NCBI GenBank assembly: GCA_002295885.1
Contig: DBGM01000011.1
Location: 171,090 to 235,089, forward strand
DNA: 64,000 nt
From: Phycisphaerales bacterium UBA854
GTDB lineage: Bacteria; Planctomycetota; Phycisphaerae; Phycisphaerales; SM1A02
Direction of reading: 5' to 3'
The position numbers and the translations under genes were made by a program. The notes under the pieces were generated by a model. It saw only the letters and a list, made by a program, of their open reading frames with translations, searched no databases and had not been told where the DNA came from. Numbering within the stretch: position 1 is the stretch's first letter; every line of letters begins with the position of its first letter. Positions 57,168 through 64,000 of the stretch are shown here, piece after piece.

Positions 57168-58097
57168 ATGAAACGTCGTGGCTTCACCCTGACCGAACTG
57201 CTCGTCGTGATCGCAATCATCGCGATCCTGGTGGGCATTCTCCTGCCGGCACTGGCCAATGCCCGGGCGGCCGCCCGGATGGTCGACGAGCAGAAAAAGG
57301 TGCAGGCGAAGCTCGAAGCATTCACGGCCTGGGCGGCTTCCAACAATGGTCGGAAGCCGATCCCCGGGCTGGTTCGGACAGAAAAGGATCCGCGGCTCGA
57401 CAAGTACGTGCCCGGAGCCGGGCCGGAAGACCCTTTGGTGAACGATCACGGTTCGATGCTCTCGCTGTGCATCATGAACAACCTGTTCACCCCGGAAGAC
57501 ACCGTCTCGGATCTGGATCCCAATCCGAACCTCTTCGTGTTCGGCGACTACGATTACCAGAGCTACACCCAGTACGTCTCGGACGACGAACCGGGGGTGT
57601 TCTGGGATGATGCGTACAGCAACAATCTGAATCGTGACGGCGACGGATTCAACAACTCCTATGCGATCATGCCGATCGCCGGTGCCCGCCGCATCAAGCA
57701 GTGGGAACGCCAGGCGGACTCCACGTTCGTCCTGATCGGCACCCGGGGACCCGAGGAGGGCGATCAGTCGCTCCTCGCTCCGGACAACCCGGACCAGACC
57801 ATCACCACGGACTGGTTCGGTCGTACCGGCGAATGGATGGGGGTCTTCGCCTTCGGAGACAACCACGTCGAGCAGTCCTCGAACTTCTACCCCGCCAAGT
57901 GTCTCTACAAGGATCCGGCCAACAACCCGCCCGACGAGTTGCTGCCGGACAACCTATTCAAGGCCGAGGCGAGGCATCCGGAGTACGACGAGGAACCACT
58001 GCTGGGCGGGGACATCTTCCTCACGCATGTCGATGAGATTGATGAAGTCAACGACGGCAACCCCTACGACGTCGATTACGAGCCGCTGCACGATTGA
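57168..58097 (+). CDS. Second prepilin-type protein
   Basis: 309 residues: leader MKRRG, cleavage before FTLTELLVVIAIIAILVGILLPALANARAA, and an acidic soluble domain with DPNPNLFVFGDYDYQSYTQYVSDD, NSYAIMPIAGARRIKQWERQADSTFVLIGTRG and EWMGVFAFGDNHVEQSSNFYP, the last similar in place to the DG motif of its neighbour. The two genes share architecture but little sequence beyond the N-terminus. ATG 57168 has GGAG 8 bases upstream; a TTG directly before it is less likely. Ends at a strong terminator. Confidence 0.85.
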   Translation: MKRRGFTLTELLVVIAIIAILVGILLPALANARAAARMVDEQKKVQAKLEAFTAWAASNNGRKPIPGLVRTEKDPRLDKYVPGAGPEDPLVNDHGSMLSLCIMNNLFTPEDTVSDLDPNPNLFVFGDYDYQSYTQYVSDDEPGVFWDDAYSNNLNRDGDGFNNSYAIMPIAGARRIKQWERQADSTFVLIGTRGPEEGDQSLLAPDNPDQTITTDWFGRTGEWMGVFAFGDNHVEQSSNFYPAKCLYKDPANNPPDELLPDNLFKAEARHPEYDEEPLLGGDIFLTHVDEIDEVNDGNPYDVDYEPLHD

Positions 58098-58120
58098 GCG
58101 GCATCCCAACGGGAAGACCA

Positions 58121-58149
58121 CGGGCCGGACGCTTGCGTCCGGCCCGTTT
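58121..58149 (+). terminator. Intrinsic terminator after the prepilin pair
   Basis: CGGGCCGGACG/CGTCCGGCCCG (58121-58131, 58136-58146) with a CTTG tetraloop, followed by TTTCCGTT, 24 bases past the stop. It separates the pilin pair from the NfeD gene. Confidence 0.85.
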
Positions 58150-58166
58150 CCGTTGGTTGACGTGGC

Positions 58167-58172
58167 TAGAAT
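58167..58172 (+). promoter_or_regulatory. -10-like TAGAAT six bases before the NfeD/ClpP gene
   Basis: TAGAAT (5 of 6) ends exactly six bases before ATG 58179, just after the terminator of the previous operon, so initiation here would give a leaderless mRNA. No Shine-Dalgarno is present. Confidence 0.55.
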
Positions 58173-58178
58173 GGATTC

Positions 58179-59798
58179 ATGCCACGAGCACTCGCCATCC
58201 TCCTGCTTGCGATCCTCGGCTCCGCTCCGGCCATGTCCCGGGAGCAGGCGATACCGGCTGTGCGGAAGGCCAACCAGGCCGCGATCCTGACCGTGGAGGG
58301 CCCGATCACCTCCATCACCGCATCCTCGCTGAAACGACGACTGACGGAGGCCATGGCGGACGGAGCCGACACCGTCGTCATTCGATTGAACACCCCCGGC
58401 GGCGAACTGATGTCCACCCTGGACATCTGCCGGATGCTCAAGGCCGACGCACCCCCCAACACCGTCGCGTGGATCGATCCGTACGCATTCTCCGCGGGCA
58501 CCGTCATCGCCCTGGCCTGCCGCGAGATCGTGATCGCCCCCGGGGGCATGTTCGGAGACAGTGCCCCCGTCAGCCCGCTGGGACCGATTCCGCAGACCGA
58601 ACGGGCGAAGATCGAATCCCCACTCCTAACGGAAGTCGTCGACTCCGCTCGGCGCAACCGCTACGACGAACGCCTGGTCCAGGCCTTCGTCAGCCTGGGC
58701 ATCGAACTCTGGCTGCTGGAGAATGCGGAGACCGGCCAGCGCATCGCCGTCGACCGGACCGAATACCGCGACATCTACGGCGAGGAACCACCGGAGACGA
58801 TTCCCTCCATCACCCCGCCCGCCGATGATGCTCCCCCCATCGCACCCTGGTTCGACGCGATGATGAGCAATGCTCCCGGGGCTCCCGAGGACATCTCGGA
58901 CATGGTGCAGCGGCCCTCTTCACGGGTGCGGCTGGGGGCCGACGACCGCGAGGACTGGATCCTCATCGGACAGGTCGTCTCGTCCGATCGCCTGCTCGCC
59001 CTCACCCCCGCGGAGTCCATCGCCTACGGGATGGTGCCCCGCACCATCGCCGATGAAGCCGAGCTGCAGGCCTTTCTGGGTGCGAGTTCGCTGCGCACCT
59101 ACGAACGGTCCTGGAGCGAATCCCTGGTGATCTTCCTCGTCAGCTGGCCGGTTCGCATCGTGCTGATCATCATCTTCCTCGTCTGCCTGTTCGTGGAGTT
59201 CGCCTTCCCCGGCACGGGCATCTTCGCCGCGGGCTCGATGGCCGCCCTGCTGGTGCTTCTGGGGGCTCCCTGGATCGTCGGTCTCGCGCAATGGTGGGAC
59301 ATCCTGTTCGTGCTGCTGGGCATCACGCTGGTCGCGGTCGAACTCTTCCTGCTGCCCGGAACGTTCGTGGCCGGTGTCACCGGCGCCCTGCTCATGCTGG
59401 CCGGCCTGGTCGGCACCTTCGTCTCGGGGGACATGCACTCCGGCGAATTGGCCGACGGCCTGTTCCGCGGCATCCTGATCGTGACCACCGGACTGGTGGG
59501 CGCGATCGCGATCATGTGGTGGCTGGGACGTCGGTTCGAGGACAGTCGGTTCGCTTCGCGGTTCGTCCTGCGAACGGAAGGAAAGGCGTTGGACGTTGGA
59601 AGTCCGGTCGCAACGGCCGATCGTCCGGCGATCGGAACCGAGGGGGTGGCGACGACGGACCTGCGTCCGGCCGGCCGCATCCGATGCGGCGATTCGGTGG
59701 TGGATGCGGTATCGTCCGGAAGGTGGATACGCAAAGGCGCGGTCGTTCGGATCGTGCGCAACGACATGATCATCGAGGTGGAGGAGATCGATCAATGA
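58179..59798 (+). CDS. NfeD1b-type protein: ClpP-class serine protease with membrane and NfeD domains
   Basis: Membrane-bound protease partner of flotillin or stomatin proteins. 539 residues: signal peptide (1-19), ClpP/crotonase-fold domain with LTVEGPITSITASSLKRRL, VVIRLNTPGG and the catalytic Ser in YAFSAGTVIALACREIVIAPGGMFGDSAP (about 100-130), a long insertion, four helices from about 310 (VRIVLIIIFLVCLFVEFAFPGTGIFAAGSMAALL on) and a C-terminal NfeD OB domain (GTEGVATTDLRPAGRIRCGDSVVDAVSSGRWIRKG). It overlaps the next gene as ATGA. Operon of three with NfeD and FloA. Confidence 0.9.
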   Translation: MPRALAILLLAILGSAPAMSREQAIPAVRKANQAAILTVEGPITSITASSLKRRLTEAMADGADTVVIRLNTPGGELMSTLDICRMLKADAPPNTVAWIDPYAFSAGTVIALACREIVIAPGGMFGDSAPVSPLGPIPQTERAKIESPLLTEVVDSARRNRYDERLVQAFVSLGIELWLLENAETGQRIAVDRTEYRDIYGEEPPETIPSITPPADDAPPIAPWFDAMMSNAPGAPEDISDMVQRPSSRVRLGADDREDWILIGQVVSSDRLLALTPAESIAYGMVPRTIADEAELQAFLGASSLRTYERSWSESLVIFLVSWPVRIVLIIIFLVCLFVEFAFPGTGIFAAGSMAALLVLLGAPWIVGLAQWWDILFVLLGITLVAVELFLLPGTFVAGVTGALLMLAGLVGTFVSGDMHSGELADGLFRGILIVTTGLVGAIAIMWWLGRRFEDSRFASRFVLRTEGKALDVGSPVATADRPAIGTEGVATTDLRPAGRIRCGDSVVDAVSSGRWIRKGAVVRIVRNDMIIEVEEIDQ

Positions 59799-60358
59799 TC
59801 ACGCTTCTGGCCCAGGCCGCGACGACCGCCGCCGATGCCCCCCTCATGTGGGGCGTGATCCTCGCCGCGGCCGCACTCTTCCTGCTGTTTCTGGAGCTTT
59901 TCGTTCCCTCGGGGGGCATTCTCTCGCTGTGCAGCGGCGTGGCCGTGCTCGGATCCGTCGTCGCCTTCTTCACGTACGACACGACCACCGGGCTGGTGGC
60001 CCTGGCGGCCTACATCTTCCTCGGACCGATCGTGCTCTGGGCCGGGTTCAAGTGGTGGGTCGCCTCGCCCCTCGGCCAGCGGATGATCCTCGGAGCCAAG
60101 GACGACCCGATCGACCGCAGTCAGGCGGAGGGCTTCGCCGCTTCCCAGGCCAGGATGCGGGACCGGGCCCACCGGCTCGACGTCCTGATCGGCCGGCGGG
60201 GAACCACGGAGACCCGACTGTCGCCGGTCGGCAGCATCCGGATCGACGGCGAACGCTACGAAGCGCTCGCGGAGAACGGAATGCTGGACGCCGAGGTGGA
60301 AATCGAGGTCACCGAGGCCTATGACAACCAATTGAAGGTGCGGGCGGTCGAAGCCTGA
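59795..60358 (+). CDS. NfeD family membrane protein
   Basis: Short partner of the preceding protease-type NfeD. 187 residues: helices MWGVILAAAALFLLFLELFVPSGGILSLCSGVAVLGSVVAFF and GLVALAAYIFLGPIVLWAGF, then a C-terminal soluble NfeD OB fold (VLIGRRGTTETRLSPVGSIRIDGERYEALAENGMLDAEVEIEVTEAYDNQLKVRAV). The GRRGTTETRLSPVGSIRIDGERY motif marks the domain. Start 59795 overlaps the previous stop; the longer upstream frame is a shadow. Probably stabilises or localises FloA assemblies. Confidence 0.88.
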   Translation: MITLLAQAATTAADAPLMWGVILAAAALFLLFLELFVPSGGILSLCSGVAVLGSVVAFFTYDTTTGLVALAAYIFLGPIVLWAGFKWWVASPLGQRMILGAKDDPIDRSQAEGFAASQARMRDRAHRLDVLIGRRGTTETRLSPVGSIRIDGERYEALAENGMLDAEVEIEVTEAYDNQLKVRAVEA

Positions 60359-60364
60359 TTCTGA

Positions 60365-60370
60365 TAGAAT
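60365..60370 (+). promoter_or_regulatory. TAGAAT -10-like element upstream of floA
   Basis: TAGAAT begins 6 bases after the nfeD stop and would give floA its own transcript with a leader of about 39 bases containing GGGAG. No matching -35 at 17 bases. Confidence 0.35.
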
Positions 60371-60415
60371 CCGTCCCTGCGCAATGCGGCATCGAGTGTC
60401 CGCGGGAGCCGAATC

Positions 60416-61420
60416 ATGACCACGTTCGAAATCATCGCCGTCAGCATCGGAGGCTTCATTGTCCTTCTGGTGCTCCTGTTCCTGTTCCAGTTCGTCGGGC
60501 TCTACCTGCAGGCATGGGTCTCGGGAGCCAAGGTCCGCTTCATCGACCTCGTGATGATGCGATTCCGGAAGGTCAAGCCCCGAACCATCGTCGAGAACCG
60601 GATCACCGCCAAGAAGGCCGGCCTCGACATCCCGACCGACATGCTCGAGTCGCACTTCCTCGCCGGCGGCCGCGTTACCAACGTGGTCCGGTCCATCATC
60701 GCCGCCGACAAGGCCCGCATCGAACTGCCCTGGGAAGTCGCCACCGCGATCGATCTCGCCGGCCGCGACATCCTCGACGCCGTCCGGACCTCGGTGAACC
60801 CCAAGGTCATCGACTGCCCCGACCAGGGACACGGGCGATCGACCATCGATGCGGTCGCCAAGGACGGGATCCAGTTGAAGGCCAGAGCCCGGGTCACCGT
60901 CCGCACCAACATCGCACGCCTCGTCGGTGGCGCCACCGAGGAGACCATCGTCGCCCGCGTCGGCGAAGGCATCGTGTCCACCATCGGCTCCGCCGCGAAC
61001 CATCTCAAGGTGCTCGAGAATCCGGACGACATCTCCCGCACCGTGCTGGAGAAAGGGCTGGATGCAGGTACCGCCTACGAGATCCTTTCGATCGACATCG
61101 CGGACATGGACGTGGGCGAGAACATCGGAGCGAAGCTGCAGACCCACCAGGCCAGCGCCGACGAAAAGCGGTTCCAGGCCGAGGCGGAGAAGCGACGTGC
61201 GATGGCCGTGGCCCAGGAGGCCGAGATGAAGGCGGAAGCCCAGAAGAACCGGGCCGTCGTCATCCTCGCCGAAGCGGAGATTCCCAAGGCCATGGCCGAG
61301 GCGTTCCGCGGCGGCAACTTCGGAATCATGGACTACTACCGCATGAAGAACGTCATGGCCGACACCTCCATGCGATCCTCGATCGCCAACGAGGACGGCC
61401 AGTCCACCGCGGGACCGTGA
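60416..61420 (+). CDS. floA: Flotillin-like protein FloA
   Basis: SPFH-family scaffold of functional membrane microdomains. 334 residues: N-terminal membrane hairpin segment IIAVSIGGFIVLLVLLFLFQFVGLYLQAW (about 6-34), VRFIDLVMMRFRKVKPRTIVENRITAKKAGL, the PHB domain with GIQLKARARVTVRTNIARLVGGATEETIVARVGEGIVSTIGSA (about 150-195), and an Ala/Glu/Lys-rich helical C-terminus (ADEKRFQAEAEKRRAMAVAQEAEMKAEAQ). Match to bacterial FloA (YqfA) is close to full length. GGGAG sits 7 bases before ATG 60416. It follows the two NfeD genes, the classic nfeD-floA arrangement. Confidence 0.95.
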   Translation: MTTFEIIAVSIGGFIVLLVLLFLFQFVGLYLQAWVSGAKVRFIDLVMMRFRKVKPRTIVENRITAKKAGLDIPTDMLESHFLAGGRVTNVVRSIIAADKARIELPWEVATAIDLAGRDILDAVRTSVNPKVIDCPDQGHGRSTIDAVAKDGIQLKARARVTVRTNIARLVGGATEETIVARVGEGIVSTIGSAANHLKVLENPDDISRTVLEKGLDAGTAYEILSIDIADMDVGENIGAKLQTHQASADEKRFQAEAEKRRAMAVAQEAEMKAEAQKNRAVVILAEAEIPKAMAEAFRGGNFGIMDYYRMKNVMADTSMRSSIANEDGQSTAGP

Positions 61421-61479
61421 TGCCCTTCTGAACGCCCCGCAGGGCCCCGAATCATTCCTGCCACGAAATCGGTCGGATG

Positions 61480-61498
61480 GATACGACTTTGTCGTATC
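61480..61498 (+). promoter_or_regulatory. 19-bp palindrome overlapping the -10 of the DegT gene
   Basis: GATACGACTTTGTCGTATC is a perfect dyad with 8-bp arms and a TTT centre. TATCAT (61495-61500), a 5-of-6 -10 element, overlaps its right arm. A protein bound here would block initiation at about 61507, upstream of the DegT gene. It could instead be a weak hairpin after floA, but no T-run follows. Confidence 0.5.
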
Positions 61499-61536
61499 AT
61501 CGGCCGTGTGGACCACCCAATGGAGCATCGAAGCCC

Positions 61537-62805
61537 ATGACCTCCAGTGCCCCCGTCACCGACCGACCCGCCATCCTTGGCGGCGAGCCGGCCATCACGC
61601 TGCCGCACGATGACGCCATGCGATGGCCCATCCTCACCAACGAGGACGAGGATGCGGTCCTCCGCGTCATGCGCACCGGCCAGCTCGGTGTCAGCGACGA
61701 GACGGCCGCGCTGGAAGAGGACTTCCGGGCCTGGTCGGGTCGCGAGTACGCCGTCGCCCACAACAACGGTACCTCGGCGATCTTCGGGGCAATGCACGCC
61801 TTCGGCATCGAACCCGGCGACGAGGTGATCGTCCCGTCGGCGACGTGGTGGTCGAGCGTCATGCCCATCCTGCACTTCGGCGGCATTCCCGTGTTCGCGG
61901 AACTCGAGGGCGACTGCCTCGGACTCGATCCCGAGGACGTCGAACGCCGAATCACCGACCGCACCAAGGCCATCGTGGTCGTCCACCTCTTCGGCATGCC
62001 CTCGAAGATGGACGAACTGATCGAGCTCGCGCAGCGCTACGACCTCAAGATCCTCGAGGACGCCAGTCACGCGCACGGCGCCGTCTACAAGGGACGACCG
62101 ATCGGCACCATGACCGACGCGGCGGTCTTCAGCATGCAGGGCAACAAGCTGCTTCCCACCGCGGAGGGGGGCGTCTTCCTCTGCGACGACGAGGAGATGT
62201 ACGAAGCCGTGATCCGCCTCGGCCACTACGAACGGCTCCTCGACCTGACCTCGATGAACAAGTACCTCGCGGCCACCGGCCTGGGCTACAAGTCCCGCAT
62301 GTCCCCGCTGTCCGCCGCGATCGGACGGGTTCAGCTGCGGCATCTCGCCGAGCGCAACGCGATCCGCAACGAGAACTGCATCACGCTCGGCCGTCATCTC
62401 GAGACGCTGGGCTGCATCCAGCCGTTCCTCGCCCCCGAGGGGATCGAACGAACCTACTTCGAGTACCTCATCCGATACGACGAATCGGCCACGGGGCTTC
62501 CCATCGACGACTTCACCCGGGCCCTCCAGGCCGAGGGCGCCGAGCTGTCCGCTCCCCGTTATCCGCTCCTGCACCAGATGCCGGTGTTCACCCACGGCAT
62601 CTGGCGTTCGATCACCCGCCTCGCCGACGCCGACGAGCGTCCGGACTACGACGAGAACGACCTGCCGCTGACCACCGAGGGCAACGGCTCGCTCATCAAG
62701 CTCCCTTCGTTTCCCAATGCTGATCAGGGCCTCGTCGAGCAGTACTGCAACGCCTTTTCCAAGGTGCTCGCACACGCCGACGAACTGCCCCGGGAGACGG
62801 CATGA
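61537..62805 (+). CDS. DegT/DnrJ/EryC1/StrS family PLP aminotransferase
   Basis: Sugar or small-molecule aminotransferase, probably for a nucleotide-linked sugar or surface polysaccharide. 422 residues: DDAMRWPILTNEDEDAVLRVMRTGQLGVSDETAALEEDF, HNNGTSAIFGAMHAFGIEPGDEVIVPSATWWSSV (cofactor phosphate site), VVVHLFGMPSKMDELIELAQRYDLKILEDASHAHGAVYKG (Asp pairing with the PLP nitrogen), and FSMQGNKLLPTAEGG with the probable Schiff-base lysine. Start 61537 has GGAG 11 bases upstream; a longer form from 61477 would include the operator and is unlikely. It overlaps the acyltransferase start by 4 bases. Confidence 0.9.
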   Translation: MTSSAPVTDRPAILGGEPAITLPHDDAMRWPILTNEDEDAVLRVMRTGQLGVSDETAALEEDFRAWSGREYAVAHNNGTSAIFGAMHAFGIEPGDEVIVPSATWWSSVMPILHFGGIPVFAELEGDCLGLDPEDVERRITDRTKAIVVVHLFGMPSKMDELIELAQRYDLKILEDASHAHGAVYKGRPIGTMTDAAVFSMQGNKLLPTAEGGVFLCDDEEMYEAVIRLGHYERLLDLTSMNKYLAATGLGYKSRMSPLSAAIGRVQLRHLAERNAIRNENCITLGRHLETLGCIQPFLAPEGIERTYFEYLIRYDESATGLPIDDFTRALQAEGAELSAPRYPLLHQMPVFTHGIWRSITRLADADERPDYDENDLPLTTEGNGSLIKLPSFPNADQGLVEQYCNAFSKVLAHADELPRETA

Positions 62806-63566
62806 GCACTGCGCCGGAACAAGGAACGCTCCCCGACGCCGCCGCGGTCGAACGCAGAATCCGTTCGCGACGGGCGGCGGTGATGCGCACCGTGATTCAT
62901 CTCTACTTCGACTTCATGAAGCTGATTCTCCGTGCCCGCTGGTTCTGCCGGGGCAGCGAACACGTCGAGGACCTCCGGACGCCCTTCATCCTGGCCTCCA
63001 ACCACACCGGACACGCCGACACCCACTGCATCCTGCGCGTGCTCCCGCCGGACGTCGCCAAGCGGACCGCGGTGGCGGCAGCCTACGACTACTTCGGAAC
63101 GACCAAGAAGGTCTCCCTCAAGCGATCCCTGATCCAGTTCTGCTCCGCCGCAGGTTGGAACGCCTTCGGATTCGACCGACGCGACCAGTCCATCCGATCG
63201 GTGAAGACCTCGGCCCGCCTGCTCCGCAACAACTGGTGCCTGCTGATGTACCCCGAGGGGACCAGGAGCCGAAGCGGACGCATGGCAGGATTCAAGCCCG
63301 GTGTCTCCGTGATCTCGCGACTGAGTCGATGCCCGGTGGTGCCCACGTGCGTCATCGGAGGGGGCAAGCTGTTCCCCCGGGGGGCATGGTTCCCCCGGCA
63401 CGCGGTGGTCGAGATCCGCTTCGGCGAACCGATGTACGCCCGGAAGGGCCAGTCGCACGAGGAGTTCACCGCGGAGGTCGAGCAGGCCGTGCGTGACCTG
63501 CTGCAGGAACGACGACCCGCACCGGAGGTCGAGCAGGCGCTCCGCCCGGCCGACGCCGGCGCCTGA
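62802..63566 (+). CDS. PlsC-like acyltransferase
   Basis: Probable lysophospholipid or lipid A-type acyltransferase. 254 residues: FILASNHTGHADTHCILRVLP with the HX4D motif near 67-72, GFDRRDQSIRSVKTSARLLRNN, LLMYPEGTRSRSGRMAGFKPGVSVISRLSRCPVVPTCVIGG with the PEGTRS motif near 150. Unlike the protein at 13933 it lacks a clear N-terminal membrane helix and only has a weakly hydrophobic segment (VIHLYFDFMKLIL). Co-translated with the DegT aminotransferase (ATGA overlap), suggesting both act on one lipid or glycolipid product. Confidence 0.88.
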   Translation: MSTAPEQGTLPDAAAVERRIRSRRAAVMRTVIHLYFDFMKLILRARWFCRGSEHVEDLRTPFILASNHTGHADTHCILRVLPPDVAKRTAVAAAYDYFGTTKKVSLKRSLIQFCSAAGWNAFGFDRRDQSIRSVKTSARLLRNNWCLLMYPEGTRSRSGRMAGFKPGVSVISRLSRCPVVPTCVIGGGKLFPRGAWFPRHAVVEIRFGEPMYARKGQSHEEFTAEVEQAVRDLLQERRPAPEVEQALRPADAGA

Positions 63567-63575
63567 TCACCCTGC

Positions 63576-64000
63576 ATGGATCCCGACACCACATCATCCC
63601 TGATCGCATCCGCCGAAGCCGGCCCCACGACGCTGCAGGTGGTCCTGCTGTGCGTGCTTCCCGTCCTTGTCTGCGGCAGCGCGTTCTTCAGCGGCAGCGA
63701 GACCGCCCTGTTCGGCCTCACGGTCAGCGAGCGCCTCGAACTCCGACGGCAGCGGAGCGTCGGAGCTCGCGCCGCGATCCAGCTCCTGCTACGTCCGCGT
63801 CTGCTGCTGATCCTGCTGCTGCTGGGCAACATGACCATGAACGTGCTGTACTTCATCGTCAGCAGCATGCTGATGATGAACGACCTCTTCAACTGGCTGG
63901 GCGACCTGCTCTTCGGCATCGGCGTCCTCCTCGGAATGGTCATCTGCGGCGAACTGCTTCCCAAGTTCATCGCCAGCGTCTTCCGGCAGCGCTACCTGCG
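63576..64000 (+). CDS. CNNM-domain (CorC/HlyC family) transporter, 3' end off window
   Basis: N-terminal 141 residues of a CNNM/DUF21 membrane protein, a family of Mg2+ or related cation exporters with cytoplasmic CBS domains. Visible: first helix TTLQVVLLCVLPVLVCGSAFFSGSETALFGLTVSERLELRR with the hallmark FFSGSETAL (about residues 40-48), LLLLGNMTMNVLYFIVSSML, and GELLPKFIASVFRQRY. The CBS part is beyond the right edge. Start ATG 63576 lies 9 bases after the acyltransferase stop; no Shine-Dalgarno seen. Confidence 0.88.
   Translation, partial: MDPDTTSSLIASAEAGPTTLQVVLLCVLPVLVCGSAFFSGSETALFGLTVSERLELRRQRSVGARAAIQLLLRPRLLLILLLLGNMTMNVLYFIVSSMLMMNDLFNWLGDLLFGIGVLLGMVICGELLPKFIASVFRQRYL

Overview
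The window reads as a GC-rich chromosome segment of a planctomycete, most likely class Phycisphaerae, probably aerobic and free-living. This is inferred from gene content: an alternative complex III plus caa3 oxidase operon, prepilin-like secretion proteins with a short N-terminal methylation motif, a plant/chlamydia-type AroD-AroE fusion, and a Ser/Thr kinase with a DLG motif and C-terminal anchor. There are no mobile elements, CRISPR arrays, rRNA or tRNA genes that I can see. Coding density is very high and most genes sit in tight runs with 1-13 base overlaps.

Layout. 1-4948: glmS (3' end off the left edge), rarA, 5-formyl-THF cyclo-ligase and a LysM/L,D-transpeptidase. 4949-8281: two tandem outer-membrane porins with a structured leader. 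8716-13813: a small conserved-looking protein, a lone nuoH and a lone carB, all on the minus strand. 13933-18649: an acyltransferase, then a coupled run ruvA-manC-ruvX-ABC-F. 18657-22214: a degenerate sugar-lactonase-fold protein, a toroid-repeat protein and an esterase. 22144-25654: heme A biosynthesis (ctaA; ctaB with a DUF3179 gene). 25884-40060: one 13-gene minus-strand respiratory operon, transcribed actA-B-C-D-E-F, a small membrane protein, sco, coxB, coxA, coxC, coxD and a second subunit III-like gene. 40061-45478: its regulatory region, a 33-residue lipoprotein, tatD, a DUF1573 gene, clpB behind a sigma-54 promoter sequence, and a lipoprotein. 45479-48191: aroC and aroDE. 48905-53090: an LPS operon (GT9 heptosyltransferase-like, maf, lpxK, hldE). 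53182-58097: Ser/Thr kinase, transaldolase, ridA and two prepilin-like proteins. 58179-61420: NfeD/ClpP-type protease, NfeD and flotillin FloA. 61537-64000: DegT aminotransferase, acyltransferase and a CNNM transporter that runs off the right edge.

Together the genes describe a cell with peptidoglycan cross-linking, an LPS-bearing outer membrane with porins, and a quinol-cytochrome c-oxygen chain in which ACIII feeds a caa3 oxidase of the A2 (YS-motif) type. Heme A synthesis genes and a Sco copper chaperone sit beside it.

The most interesting signals are regulatory. A TANNNT hexamer lies exactly six bases before the start codon of at least six genes, which predicts leaderless transcripts. 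clpB has a perfect -24/-12 sigma-54 promoter. The respiratory operon has a TTGACA promoter flanked by two perfect dyads, one of them a CRP/FNR-type site. A tiny lipoprotein gene sits behind a Fur-type palindrome. Two plus-strand pyrimidine-rich modules carrying anti-Shine-Dalgarno sequence end in hairpins and look like candidate small RNAs.
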